Shown here: positions 1 to 8,444 of the stretch, in pieces | How positions within the stretch are numbered: the first letter of the stretch is position 1 | Layout of the letters: each line of letters starts with the position of its first letter | NCBI RefSeq assembly: GCF_021390195.1 | Contig: NZ_CP090003.1 | Coordinates: forward strand, 3,927,501 to 3,991,500 | DNA length: 64,000 nt | From: Flagellimonas sp. CMM7 | GTDB taxonomy: Bacteria; Bacteroidota; Bacteroidia; Flavobacteriales; Flavobacteriaceae | Reading direction: 5' to 3' | Made by a program: the position numbers and the translations under genes | The notes under the pieces: model-generated | Database searches by the model: none | Told to the model about the DNA's origin: nothing | Seen by the model: only the letters and a program-made list of their open reading frames with translations

Positions 1-2
1 AA

Positions 3-620
3 ACATTATCCCAGAAACAACGTTTTCGATTAGGGTTGTTAAAGATATCCAAGAACGATATTATAGCACTGGAGGCATTGCCACCGGCCATAATCACCTT
101 TTTATCGTATGTAGGTTTTGGAGTGATTCTTACCCTTATACCCGATTGGACCGAAGCAGTTGGTTTTGTGAACAAAGGAGTGTTTTTTATTGTGTTCACG
201 ATATCATCACTTTTAGCACGATTTATTGCTGGAAGGCTCTCCGATAGTTATGGAAGGATAAAAGTAATTGTTGTTGGTCTTGTATTGCTTTTGATTGCTT
301 TGGTCCTTATAGGTTATTTAAACACGCAATCTGGATTATTGATTGGTGCTTCAATATATGGTCTTGCCATGGGCATAATTTCACCTGCAATAAATGCATG
401 GACAATAGATTTGAGTTTGCCAGAACAAAAAGGCAAGGCCATGGCCACTATGTATATTGCCCTAGAAGCAGGAATAGGCCTAGGGGCCTTATGTTCGGGA
501 TGGTATTATCAAGAGATGATTTCACGAATTCCTTTCATAATGTATTGCTGTGCGAGCTTAGCATTTATAGGAATTGGCTATATTATTGTGATAAAAAGAA
601 ATATTATCACGAATTATTAA
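3..620 (+). CDS. MFS transporter, C-terminal half (cut by left edge)
   Basis: The frame is open to the first base of the window, so the N-terminal half lies outside it. About 205 residues are visible and correspond to the second six-helix bundle of a major facilitator superfamily permease. Hydrophobic segments alternate with short loops, and RFIAGRLSDSYGR is the loop signature repeated between helices 8 and 9 in this superfamily. The protein would sit in the inner membrane and move a small solute by secondary transport; the substrate cannot be told from this half. The TTG at 36 is probably internal, because coding potential continues upstream of it. Confidence 0.85.
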   Translation, partial: TLSQKQRFRLGLLKISKNDIIALEALPPAIITFLSYVGFGVILTLIPDWTEAVGFVNKGVFFIVFTISSLLARFIAGRLSDSYGRIKVIVVGLVLLLIALVLIGYLNTQSGLLIGASIYGLAMGIISPAINAWTIDLSLPEQKGKAMATMYIALEAGIGLGALCSGWYYQEMISRIPFIMYCCASLAFIGIGYIIVIKRNIITNY

Positions 621-707
621 AAAATCAGGGTTTTCAACGCTGTCATTTATTATCTTTAACCGATTTTATATTAATCATTTTAAAATTCAATTCCAGGAGT
701 ATTATTT

Positions 708-1166
708 ATGGCTAAATCGCAACAGACGTATAACAAATCAGAAAGAGAGAAAAAACGCTTAAAGAAAAAAGAAGAGAAGCAAAAAAAGAAAGAAGCTAGA
801 AAAGCCGAAGCTAAAGAAAGCGGCAAGACTGGTATTCAGTTTGCGTATGTAGATCATAACGGTAACCTTACCGACACTCCACCAGATCCTTCACAAAAAA
901 TGGCTGTTGAAGCCGAAAGTATTACACTTGGTATTCCTAAAAAAGAAGAGGGTGATGAAGAAGAATTTGATCCTGTAAGAAATGGAAAAGTTTCATTTTT
1001 TGATACTTCAAAAGGATTCGGGTTTATTATTGATACAGAGAACCAAGAAAAATATTTCTGTCATGTTAGTGGTTTAATTGATGAAATCGCTGAGAATGAT
1101 AAAGTGTCTTTTGAACTTGAAAGAGGTATGAAGGGTATGAATGCCGTTCGTGTGAAGAAAATATAA
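708..1166 (+). CDS. Cold-shock-domain protein with a basic N-terminal extension
   Basis: This 152-residue protein has two parts. The first ~50 residues are very Lys/Glu rich (runs of KKKEEK type), likely a flexible or helical RNA-interacting tail. Residues ~92-152 form a cold-shock OB fold with the RNP1-like motif KGFGFII and the RNP2-like motif YFCHVSGL. Cold-shock domains bind single-stranded RNA or DNA and melt RNA structure in the cytoplasm. The ATG has a clear AGGAG at 695-699, which is unusual here because most genes in this window lack a Shine-Dalgarno sequence. The domain end (GMKGMNAVRVKKI) resembles the short CspA at 32302, so the two are likely paralogues, this one carrying the extension. 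Confidence 0.88.
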   Translation: MAKSQQTYNKSEREKKRLKKKEEKQKKKEARKAEAKESGKTGIQFAYVDHNGNLTDTPPDPSQKMAVEAESITLGIPKKEEGDEEEFDPVRNGKVSFFDTSKGFGFIIDTENQEKYFCHVSGLIDEIAENDKVSFELERGMKGMNAVRVKKI

Positions 1167-1224
1167 TACCCATTTACATTGCCTAAATTCAAGACTTTTT
1201 AGCAATTGTAAAAAGTTTGTAGAT

Positions 1225-2502
1225 TCACTTTGTATTATTCTGTGGAATAAAGTCATCATCTATTAGAATTGTTTTTTCCGATGTATCTGTGAGTTTAATG
1301 TCTTTCACTTCTCCGGCACCCAAAAAACGATAGCGAATACCAGCTATGTCTCCAATAGACTCATTATAGGTTTTTGAAAACACCTTTTTGTTTTCCGCAA
1401 AAACAGTAAGATGTTTTTCCCTCACCTGAATTTTAATATTTCTGAATGTAGCCAATGCTATGCCAAGGTCAGAGAGGTCATGCTCTTTACCGTTTAGGTA
1501 GGTTTCGCTCAACATTACTCCCATTTCTGAAGCGCAACCTGGTATGGAGAAAGGGATGATCAATGAACTTTTTGTACCCATAATTACAATAGATGCATGC
1601 TGACAAACAGCCCATTTATCTTTATATACATTTTTTATAGTGGTGCTGAGTATAAAATTGTCACCAGAGACTTTTTCAAAATTTTTGACATAATGGAATG
1701 ATGAAACAAGAGGCTTCTCACTTTTCACTATTTCATCAATAACGTTAGGGGGGAGCGATAGTTTGTTTGAAATTTGGCGAACTTCCTTTATGTATTTTGG
1801 AATAGGTTCATAATTAACTGTGCCTAACCAACCATTGCTTTTTATGAATAAGTCATGCTGCTTTATTTTTTTTCCATCAATAAGCAGTTTTGCTCTAAAA
1901 TATCCTGGATAATAATAAATGCCTGTTGCCTGTTTTTGTTCTGGTTTTATCTTAATCGTTTTTGTCCGGTCCCAAAACTGTTGAATGTAGATACTGTCTG
2001 ATTTTATATCATATAAATCAAAATCAAAAACAACAGAATTTGGAATACCTTGGACAATGGGATGACTCGAAAACTTTATTAGAGAAGAATCAATTGTAGC
2101 ATTGTTATTTCCAATTCCAATCATTGAGAACAATGAAATAAACACAAGGGTCAGTGCGGATGCCGATACTACAATGATTCTAGCATTAGGCGTAATTTTA
2201 CGTTCTATCCATGACGGGTTTTTGCTATTTGCCTTATTTTTAAAGTCACGCCAGTTAAGGTACCCTGCAAATTGTGATAGTGTATTTAATGTACTTATGC
2301 TTGGTGCATTTTTATAATTGACTCTTCCCCAAACCCGTTTTAGCGTAGTTGGACTTAAAAGTACATGGGTCTCTTTCTCAATAGTTTCACTTAATTCTAT
2401 AAACACTTGGTTATGCCATTGAGCAGCATTTCCCCAGCCTAGCTTTTCCTCGATTTGGCGTAAGCATGTCTTAACAAGTTTATGTTCTGGATATAGTTTC
2501 AT
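1225..2502 (-). CDS. HTH-like, single-TM protein with a large exported C-terminal domain
   Basis: I read the ATG at 2502 as the start (425 aa); the TTG four codons upstream is less likely. Residues ~5-95 resemble the small helical domain common in Bacteroidota that contains LSPTTLKRVWGRV and a following NWRDFK, which looks like a winged or HTH DNA-binding unit. One hydrophobic segment (IIVVSASALTLVFISLFSMI) follows, then ~290 residues of mixed beta structure predicted to lie outside the cytoplasm. The topology suggests a membrane-bound one-component sensor, with DNA binding inside and ligand sensing outside. The outer part resembles nothing I can name. It is convergent with the cold-shock gene. 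Confidence 0.6.
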   Translation of the reverse strand: MKLYPEHKLVKTCLRQIEEKLGWGNAAQWHNQVFIELSETIEKETHVLLSPTTLKRVWGRVNYKNAPSISTLNTLSQFAGYLNWRDFKNKANSKNPSWIERKITPNARIIVVSASALTLVFISLFSMIGIGNNNATIDSSLIKFSSHPIVQGIPNSVVFDFDLYDIKSDSIYIQQFWDRTKTIKIKPEQKQATGIYYYPGYFRAKLLIDGKKIKQHDLFIKSNGWLGTVNYEPIPKYIKEVRQISNKLSLPPNVIDEIVKSEKPLVSSFHYVKNFEKVSGDNFILSTTIKNVYKDKWAVCQHASIVIMGTKSSLIIPFSIPGCASEMGVMLSETYLNGKEHDLSDLGIALATFRNIKIQVREKHLTVFAENKKVFSKTYNESIGDIAGIRYRFLGAGEVKDIKLTDTSEKTILIDDDFIPQNNTK

Positions 2503-2621
2503 TTGTTGGTGCAAACATCTTTAAAATAAACGTAATTGTCCAATAATGCCCCATATTGAACGAACTTGTTTCACATTTTTCATGTTAATATTCGAGCTTC
2601 GTCCTATCAAACAAGAATGCA

Positions 2622-3740
2622 ATGAAAACAAAAGCCACAATATTTTTCAATCTATTGCTAACAGTTTTTTGTGTACAAACAATTTTTTCCCAGAATACTA
2701 TTCCATTGGACACTTTACATTGGAAAATTGAAGCAAAAGCCTATGTACTGGAAACTTATGAAGGGCAACCTTCAGTTTATCTTCAAGCTGGGTCGCTGAT
2801 TCTAAAAGATGAAAGTTTTTTAAATGGTACCATAGAGTATGATATTTATCTAAAAGAAGCGCAAGCGTTTCCTGGTGTATATTTTAGGATAAATGATGCT
2901 GATGCAGAACATTTCTATATCAGGCCCCATCAATCCGGTAATCCAGATGCAAATCAAGCTGCACCTTTAATCAAAGGAATATCACCTTGGCAGCTTTATT
3001 TTGGACCAAAATATTCTTTTCCTTATCACTATAAATATGATGATTGGACCCATGTGAAACTGGTTGTTAACGATGATAGGGCACAGGTATATTTAGATTG
3101 TTCAGAAAAACCCCATCTTTCTTGGAACCTTTTTCATGAAGCCAAAGAAGGGGGGATATCATTTAGTGGCGGTAATGCTAAAGGAATGTATATTGCCAAT
3201 ATTGTTGTAGATAAAGAAAAAGATGTTATTGAGAACTTTGAACCTATTGAAAGAAGGCCTATAACCGGGTTGGTTCAGAGTTGGGAGATATCAGACAAGT
3301 TTGAAGAAAAATTATTGGCTGACCACACAAAACTAAGACCAATCATAGAATCAAGAACATGGGGCAAAAAGGTGACCATAGAGGAAGGAACAGCTGCAAA
3401 CATATCAAGACAAGTTAAATTGCGTGATGGAAAGCCGGGAAATACGGTTTTTGCAAAAATCATAATTAACTCCGATACACCTCAAATAAAACTGTTTGAA
3501 TTTGGCTATAGTGATAGGGTCGTAGCTATTTTAAATGGCCAGCCTATTTATAAAGGCACCAACAGATGGCGCTCCAGGGATTATCGTTATTTGGGAACCA
3601 TAGGCCTTTTTGATGCTATATATCTCAATCTTAAAAAAGGTAAAAACACACTTCTAATGGCTGTTTCTGAAGATTTTGGTGGTTGGTTGGTGACAGGTAG
3701 GTTTGGGGATTATTCTGGGATTAAAATCAAAACGAATTAA
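2622..3740 (+). CDS. Exported LamG/DUF1080-like (concanavalin-fold) protein
   Basis: A 372-residue protein with a Sec signal peptide (MKTKATIFFNLLLTVFCVQTIFSQ). Residues ~30-205 have the pattern of the concanavalin-like jelly-roll found in LamG and 3-keto-disaccharide hydrolase (DUF1080) domains: an opening FLNGTIEYDI strand, GVYFRIND, the WTHVKLVVND strand and a closing GGISFSGGNAKGMYIANI. The C-terminal ~150 residues form another beta-rich module, ending GGWLVTGRFGDYSG. It is probably a periplasmic or surface carbohydrate-binding or hydrolytic protein. I cannot identify catalytic residues, so enzymatic activity is unproven. It is convergent with the DUF5916 gene, 12 bp away. Confidence 0.6.
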   Translation: MKTKATIFFNLLLTVFCVQTIFSQNTIPLDTLHWKIEAKAYVLETYEGQPSVYLQAGSLILKDESFLNGTIEYDIYLKEAQAFPGVYFRINDADAEHFYIRPHQSGNPDANQAAPLIKGISPWQLYFGPKYSFPYHYKYDDWTHVKLVVNDDRAQVYLDCSEKPHLSWNLFHEAKEGGISFSGGNAKGMYIANIVVDKEKDVIENFEPIERRPITGLVQSWEISDKFEEKLLADHTKLRPIIESRTWGKKVTIEEGTAANISRQVKLRDGKPGNTVFAKIIINSDTPQIKLFEFGYSDRVVAILNGQPIYKGTNRWRSRDYRYLGTIGLFDAIYLNLKKGKNTLLMAVSEDFGGWLVTGRFGDYSGIKIKTN

Positions 3741-3752
3741 TGCCCTTGTACG

Positions 3753-5978
3753 TCAATTCAAAATATCAAAGCGATGGGTATATTTTACTGTGAATATCTG
3801 ATTGTTCAAAGCGTCTAAATCATCATCATCTTTTACAATATTAAATACTACAAATAAACCTGTATTGGCGTTTTGCAGCCACCCAAAACGAGCATTTACA
3901 GCAGTGATACTTGAAACATTGTTTCGCTGTATCAAGCTTTGTACAAACATTCTTGGCGTAAAGGAGTAAGAGAGTCGCAGACCACCCACCAATGCAGTCA
4001 AATTTCCAGTTTCTAGTTGAATATCGCTATGGCTAAAAGTGAGTGATGAGTTAAAACGATCACCAATCCTATAATTGGCAGTACCACTATTGGTAATACG
4101 GTCACCATTAAAATAACCACCAATAATAGTTCTTAAGTTCATAGAGAATGCATTGTTGGCATTAGTGATTAAAACAAATTGCAATTCTTCATTCTTATAT
4201 TCTCCTATTGGGACAGTGACATCTGAGATGTTAAAAGATTCTAAGACCCTTTCGGTCGTAAAGTTGATGCCTGTATGGATTTCAAAACCACTTTTAAATT
4301 CCCAATGGTTGTCCACATGAAGGAAACCAGTTATTAATTCATCATCAAAATTCCAATATCCACGGTATGAAACATGCGGGCGTATCTCAAGAAGATTCCC
4401 CATGTTTTTCACCCTATGCGCTTTTAAAATGAGAAATTCAGGTTTTTTAAAGGCAGTGCGCTGTAAAAACCCCACTTCTGGGTTAAAACCAGCACCAACT
4501 TCCGTATAGCCAGCTCGTAAATCCCATCCATTCCAATTGTAGTTTCCCAAAAATTTAAATGCATGATCTTTATCTTCAATACCCGGAGTTGTACTTTTGG
4601 CAACGAAGCCAGTGACCTCTGCTTTGTTTCCTATTCCCCAGGTGCCATCCATTGCGTATACACGATTGTAATCATCTTCCATACTCCCTAAACCAGCTCT
4701 ATTGATAAATATACCACCTAAGGAAGATCGAGTTCCTTGAAAATCATGATTTACCCGAGCTACGGAAAAATTGTTTTGATCAATACCAGCCTCATCAACA
4801 TCATCAGTAAACATACTAAGGAAACCCACATTGGTTTGTCCAACTTTACCTGAAAGTCTGGCTCCGCCTATGATGGGGACTAAATCCCCATTGTCACCAA
4901 TACCAATACGACGACTAAAGAACAGATCTACTTCACCCGGACTACCAACACTAAACTGTCCTGCGTTTTCTAAGAAAAAGGCCCTTTTTTCGGGAAAAAA
5001 GAGATTGAACCTATCCAAATTCACCTGTTGATCATCTACTTCCACCTGAGCAAAATCGGTATTGTATGTTAGATCTAAAGTAAGACTGGGCGTAACACTG
5101 TATTTTATGTCCGCTCCCAATTCAAAATTTGTATCTGTTTCACTCGGAGAGACGGCACTGTTGTTGACTACTTGGGTCAATGCATATGGAATAAGCTTTA
5201 AATTACCGGGATTTCTAAGGTTCAGTCCAGTAAGTTTTCCAGCAAGAGATAATCGTTTCATATCAAAACCTAAAGGCAATGAGGTCCAATATGCGGTCTC
5301 GGTATTTTTGCTAATGTTTCTTCTAAAATTAAGCCCCCACGTCTTGTCCTTCCCAGCAGCAAATCGTAACGACCTAAATGGAATGGCAAACTCTGCGCTC
5401 CATCCATATTCTCCTAATTGAGATCTGACCTTCCACGTGGCATCCCAATTTAAGTTGGTGCCACCAATGACACCTCCCTGTTGTCTGTTGGTATTAAAAC
5501 TTCCCTTCCCTTCATTATCAATCTGTGCGTCATATTCCATGCCCTGCGCATTGGTGCCAAAAAGAAACCCATTTTGTCTGTCGTTATAGGTGTCAATGAT
5601 AAATAGGAAACTGTCTTCGTCATTTAAATCTGCATCTCTACGCGAGTCAGAAACGACTATGTTTTTGGCATCCTTATCATAACAAATTACCGAAACGTAA
5701 AATGTAGTATTGGTATACGCCATTCTTATTACGGTTTTTTCCGAAACTGCCTGTCCATAGTTGGGACGCAGCTGAATAAGGTTTTCAATGGCTGGGACAG
5801 TCTGCCAAATAGGATCGTTTATTACGTTACCATCAATGTCAAAATCTTGTGGTAATTCAGTGGCTCGGTATTCTGGCCTATTTTTAATGGAGTCTTGCAG
5901 TTGAACTTGTTGTGAGTGAACGGTGTGTAGGGTGAAAAAAGTGAAAAGCACAAAGGCTTTACAAAACAGTACTTTCAT
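3753..5978 (-). CDS. DUF5916 protein: CBM9-like domain plus outer-membrane beta-barrel
   Basis: 741 residues with a signal peptide ending near LHTVHSQ. Residues ~35-230 form a CBM9-like sandwich: the DFDIDGNVINDPIWQ opening and a segment listing R-x-D-A-D-L-N-D-E-D before FLFIIDTYNDRQNGFLFG are typical. The remainder is a DUF5916 barrel of alternating strands with the hallmark NLFFPEKRAFFLENAGQF and FFSRRIG segments, and it ends in an aromatic-containing strand (YTHRFDILN). Such proteins sit in the outer membrane of Bacteroidota; their role is not established, with carbohydrate or small-ligand handling the usual guess. A second, diverged copy lies at 9665-11908. Confidence 0.85.
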   Translation of the reverse strand: MKVLFCKAFVLFTFFTLHTVHSQQVQLQDSIKNRPEYRATELPQDFDIDGNVINDPIWQTVPAIENLIQLRPNYGQAVSEKTVIRMAYTNTTFYVSVICYDKDAKNIVVSDSRRDADLNDEDSFLFIIDTYNDRQNGFLFGTNAQGMEYDAQIDNEGKGSFNTNRQQGGVIGGTNLNWDATWKVRSQLGEYGWSAEFAIPFRSLRFAAGKDKTWGLNFRRNISKNTETAYWTSLPLGFDMKRLSLAGKLTGLNLRNPGNLKLIPYALTQVVNNSAVSPSETDTNFELGADIKYSVTPSLTLDLTYNTDFAQVEVDDQQVNLDRFNLFFPEKRAFFLENAGQFSVGSPGEVDLFFSRRIGIGDNGDLVPIIGGARLSGKVGQTNVGFLSMFTDDVDEAGIDQNNFSVARVNHDFQGTRSSLGGIFINRAGLGSMEDDYNRVYAMDGTWGIGNKAEVTGFVAKSTTPGIEDKDHAFKFLGNYNWNGWDLRAGYTEVGAGFNPEVGFLQRTAFKKPEFLILKAHRVKNMGNLLEIRPHVSYRGYWNFDDELITGFLHVDNHWEFKSGFEIHTGINFTTERVLESFNISDVTVPIGEYKNEELQFVLITNANNAFSMNLRTIIGGYFNGDRITNSGTANYRIGDRFNSSLTFSHSDIQLETGNLTALVGGLRLSYSFTPRMFVQSLIQRNNVSSITAVNARFGWLQNANTGLFVVFNIVKDDDDLDALNNQIFTVKYTHRFDILN

Positions 5979-6072
5979 AAAAATTGGTCTGGTTTGAAGG
6001 TTAAATATACTGTTTAAATAGGAATTTTTTATAGGATTATGTACTTTGTATTAGGATTATATTTTGCTGATT

Positions 6073-6630
6073 ATGAAGACATTTGGAAAATATATTTGGA
6101 GTATGCTCATTATAGTTGTTGCTGGGTGTGCATCCAATCCAAAACCTTCAGCAACAGCTCAAGAAATTGAAGTATTGAACAATCTTGTTTCAGGAAGATC
6201 TTTTGAAATTAAAGCTAACTGGGCCAATCCATTGGCAACCGGCAGTATAAACAGTATTGCAAATGCAGGTTTGTTGCCTAACGGAAGTACGGCAAATAGA
6301 ATTGATTTATCTGGAAGTGCAAGTTATTTAAAAGTTATTGGGGACAAAGTGGAAGCTAACCTTCCTTATTTTGGTGAAAGGCAAATGGGAGGAACATATA
6401 ACAGTAATAATACCGGGATTCAATTTGAAGGCGTTCCCAAGAGCTTTGAGATTGTACCTAATCAAAAGACTAGAGGATATACCATGCGGTTTACAATAAG
6501 TTCAGCTACGGAAACGTACCAGGTGATGGCAGAGTTAACACCTTCGCTATCTAGTAACTTGAATATTAACAGTACCCACAGAACTGCAATTTGGTATACT
6601 GGTAGGGTAGAACAGTATGACAAGGAATAA
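6073..6630 (+). CDS. DUF4251 lipoprotein
   Basis: A ~185-residue lipoprotein. The ATG at 6073 is preferred over the TTG at 6064 because it begins a normal lipoprotein signal (MKTFGKYIWSMLIIVVAGCAS) with a clear lipobox Cys. The mature part matches DUF4251: a FEIKANWANP strand, a middle Y-L-K-V-x-G-D region followed by LPYFGERQMGG, then FEGVPKSFEI and a final TAIWYTGRV. The fold is small and beta-rich and the function is unknown. It ends 5 bp from the convergent LytTR gene. Confidence 0.8.
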   Translation: MKTFGKYIWSMLIIVVAGCASNPKPSATAQEIEVLNNLVSGRSFEIKANWANPLATGSINSIANAGLLPNGSTANRIDLSGSASYLKVIGDKVEANLPYFGERQMGGTYNSNNTGIQFEGVPKSFEIVPNQKTRGYTMRFTISSATETYQVMAELTPSLSSNLNINSTHRTAIWYTGRVEQYDKE

Positions 6631-6635
6631 ATCTT

Positions 6636-7370
6636 CTACCAAGAAATTGGTTTAAAGGATTGACCAATTTTCAATTTTTTTCCAGAGGAGAGCACTATAT
6701 ATTCATCACGTTTATCTTTTTCTTTTGCTATGATTTGGCTTTTGTTTACAATATACTTTCTGTGGATCCTCACAAAATCAGGGTGCAGTTGTTCTGCCAA
6801 TACCCCTATACGGTCTCGCTTAATAAAAGTGCCCGCTTCCGAATAAAAATTCAAATAATGCCCTTCAGCTTCAATCCATTCAATTAATTCAAGACCAATG
6901 GTCATTAGCTTTCTTCCTTTGTAAACCTGTATGATTTTTGTCTTGTTTTTAATGTTGTAGACGTAGACTGCGGAAGCTGCAATCAGTAATAAATGATATA
7001 GTGCTTCACGGCCAAAATAGTATCGGGCATATTCAGAATCTATAAAAGAATCGAAGTATCCAAACGCATGTAAAATGACATTGGATAAAAGGTAGAAAAC
7101 AATAAGACTTAAAATGGTTGCAGCGGAAACAAGTAACCAAAACCATTTTGCATATCGTTTTTTAATTTCTTTCTGGAGCCTGAGCGTTAGGATTATAAAG
7201 GGGATAAAAAGAAGAACTGAAACACAGAGATACACTATCGACACCCAAACACTATAACTGGAATGATTGCTGTAGCGAATCATATTTTGAATCAGGGTAA
7301 TGATAAAAATAACAACCAGCAGAATTATAGATAGAAAATAAAAACGCTTTTCACTCTGAATTACCCGCAT
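6636..7370 (-). CDS. Membrane-anchored LytTR DNA-binding regulator
   Basis: A 244-residue protein with four predicted transmembrane helices in its first ~150 residues and a C-terminal LytTR domain (~155-244). The LytTR part shows the family pattern: KIIQVYKGRKLMTI, IEWIEAEGHYLNFYS, then FVRIHRKYIVNKSQI and a closing LKIGQSFKP. LytTR domains bind paired ~9-bp direct repeats through inserted beta-strand loops. There is no receiver domain, so signals would arrive through the membrane part. The same architecture recurs at 22117-22956. Target genes are not obvious; the exported ankyrin-type gene upstream (7452-7967) is co-oriented, 81 bp away. Confidence 0.85.
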   Translation of the reverse strand: MRVIQSEKRFYFLSIILLVVIFIITLIQNMIRYSNHSSYSVWVSIVYLCVSVLLFIPFIILTLRLQKEIKKRYAKWFWLLVSAATILSLIVFYLLSNVILHAFGYFDSFIDSEYARYYFGREALYHLLLIAASAVYVYNIKNKTKIIQVYKGRKLMTIGLELIEWIEAEGHYLNFYSEAGTFIKRDRIGVLAEQLHPDFVRIHRKYIVNKSQIIAKEKDKRDEYIVLSSGKKLKIGQSFKPISW

Positions 7371-7451
7371 GTTTAAAAAATTTCGGTGCTAAGAAGATAC
7401 ATAAAATTATAAGACCTTTTCTTGGACTTTACCGTTCTTAACAGTCTTATA

Positions 7452-7967
7452 CTATCCAAAAACTCCTTTGAACATTTTTTCGGTTAAGCCTTTAGATTGG
7501 AACCATTCAACAAGTTCGGTTCTTTTTCCAACCTCTGCATGATGCAGTAAAGTAAAACCATGTGGTCCATAGGAATTGAGTAAATATGGATAATCTGTGA
7601 CTATTTTTTTTATAAAATCATCATACCCCAAAAAAGCATAATTGAAAATATCCAATCTAGCGCCTTTACTTACCAAATAGTCTACAATATCTCTTCTGCC
7701 CATATGAGAGGCTCCACCTACTGCCGTTTCAAAGTCCCCTTTTTTAAATTGACTGGTGCAATTGAGCAATAGGGGATATTTCTCAAGGATTTTCTTTGTT
7801 TCATCAAAGCTTTTATGTGCAGCCAGTACGAATTCAAGAATTAATTCTCCACTAAAAACAGCTTCTTGACTTGTTGATTCCTTTGCTATAAGTGCGCCCG
7901 GTGCTAGTACCATGGTACCTCCAAGGAATAGGTTTTGCTTAAGAAATTTTTTTCTGTCCATTTTCAT
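7452..7967 (-). CDS. Exported ankyrin-repeat protein
   Basis: I take the start at 7967 (MKMDRKKFLKQNLFLGG, 171 aa). The open frame continues upstream to 8108, but that extension has no signal-like or conserved character. The N-terminus resembles a Tat- or Sec-type leader in 'MDRRKFL' style. The remainder is helical with ankyrin-type repeats: ETAVGGASHMGRRDIVDYL followed by SKGARLDIFNYAFLG, then GFTLLHHAEVGKRTELVEW. In the family these repeats mediate protein-protein contacts. Bacteroidota proteins of this type often sit near redox or hydrolytic exported enzymes, but nothing here fixes the partner. Confidence 0.7.
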   Translation of the reverse strand: MKMDRKKFLKQNLFLGGTMVLAPGALIAKESTSQEAVFSGELILEFVLAAHKSFDETKKILEKYPLLLNCTSQFKKGDFETAVGGASHMGRRDIVDYLVSKGARLDIFNYAFLGYDDFIKKIVTDYPYLLNSYGPHGFTLLHHAEVGKRTELVEWFQSKGLTEKMFKGVFG

Positions 7968-8444
7968 GATATTTAGATGAACACAAATGACATAGTATTT
8001 ATAGTGTTCTGCACTGTTGAGAGCTGTTTTGTCCCAAAATTGCGGCCAGCTGTCTTGAAAAAACATTCTTTTGAGAAAATTTTGTTGCGCGAAACAGATT
8101 GTACCCATGCTTAAAGAGATGTTTTAATTGGAATATGAGCAGAATTTTTTACTTACTTTCGGGTAAGTAAAAGCGATTAATAAGACTAAATCATTGATGA
8201 AAAAAACCTGCAACAATTCATAGAAGAAAATTTATAAAACAACATTTTCTAATATTGACCAAACCGGATTACAGTACTTTTATTTAGAACAGGGAGGGAA
8301 TTTTGCCCAAAATTCCATTCAGAACACAACAGATAGTGCATCTTGCTGCATTTAAAAGAACATTTCTGAAATTACCCTAACTTTATTGCCGCAAAGTATT
8401 ATACCTAGACCAGAAAGATTTTGAACCATAATAAAAACACCAAC
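7968..8444. other. Noncoding gap with two inverted repeats
   Basis: This 477-bp divergent gap separates the ankyrin-type gene (minus) from the sugar dehydrogenase-like gene (plus). I find no convincing gene in it. It holds a 10-bp-arm inverted repeat at 8147-8172 and a shorter hairpin at 8297-8316 (GGAATTTT, loop GCCC, AAAATTCC). No clear TAnnTTTG promoter element could be assigned to either flanking gene. Confidence 0.6.
8147..8172. promoter_or_regulatory. Inverted repeat, candidate operator
   Basis: Arms TTTTACTTAC (8147-8156) and GTAAGTAAAA (8163-8172) are perfect reverse complements around a 6-bp centre, TTTCGG. The length and spacing are typical of operators for TetR- or MarR-type dimers, but no such regulator gene is adjacent. 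As RNA it could also form a short hairpin. Which flanking gene it would control is unknown. Confidence 0.45.

Noticed and set aside
398..715. 105-residue plus-strand frame overlapping the MFS gene
   Set aside because: It lies out of frame within the transporter and its end is AT-rich intergenic DNA; no coding features. Similar shadow frames across the window were left out.
7968..8108. Upstream extension of the ankyrin-type gene to ATG 8108
   Set aside because: The added 47 residues look like translated intergenic sequence with no signal peptide, whereas MKMDRKKFLKQ at 7967 is a normal exported-protein start.
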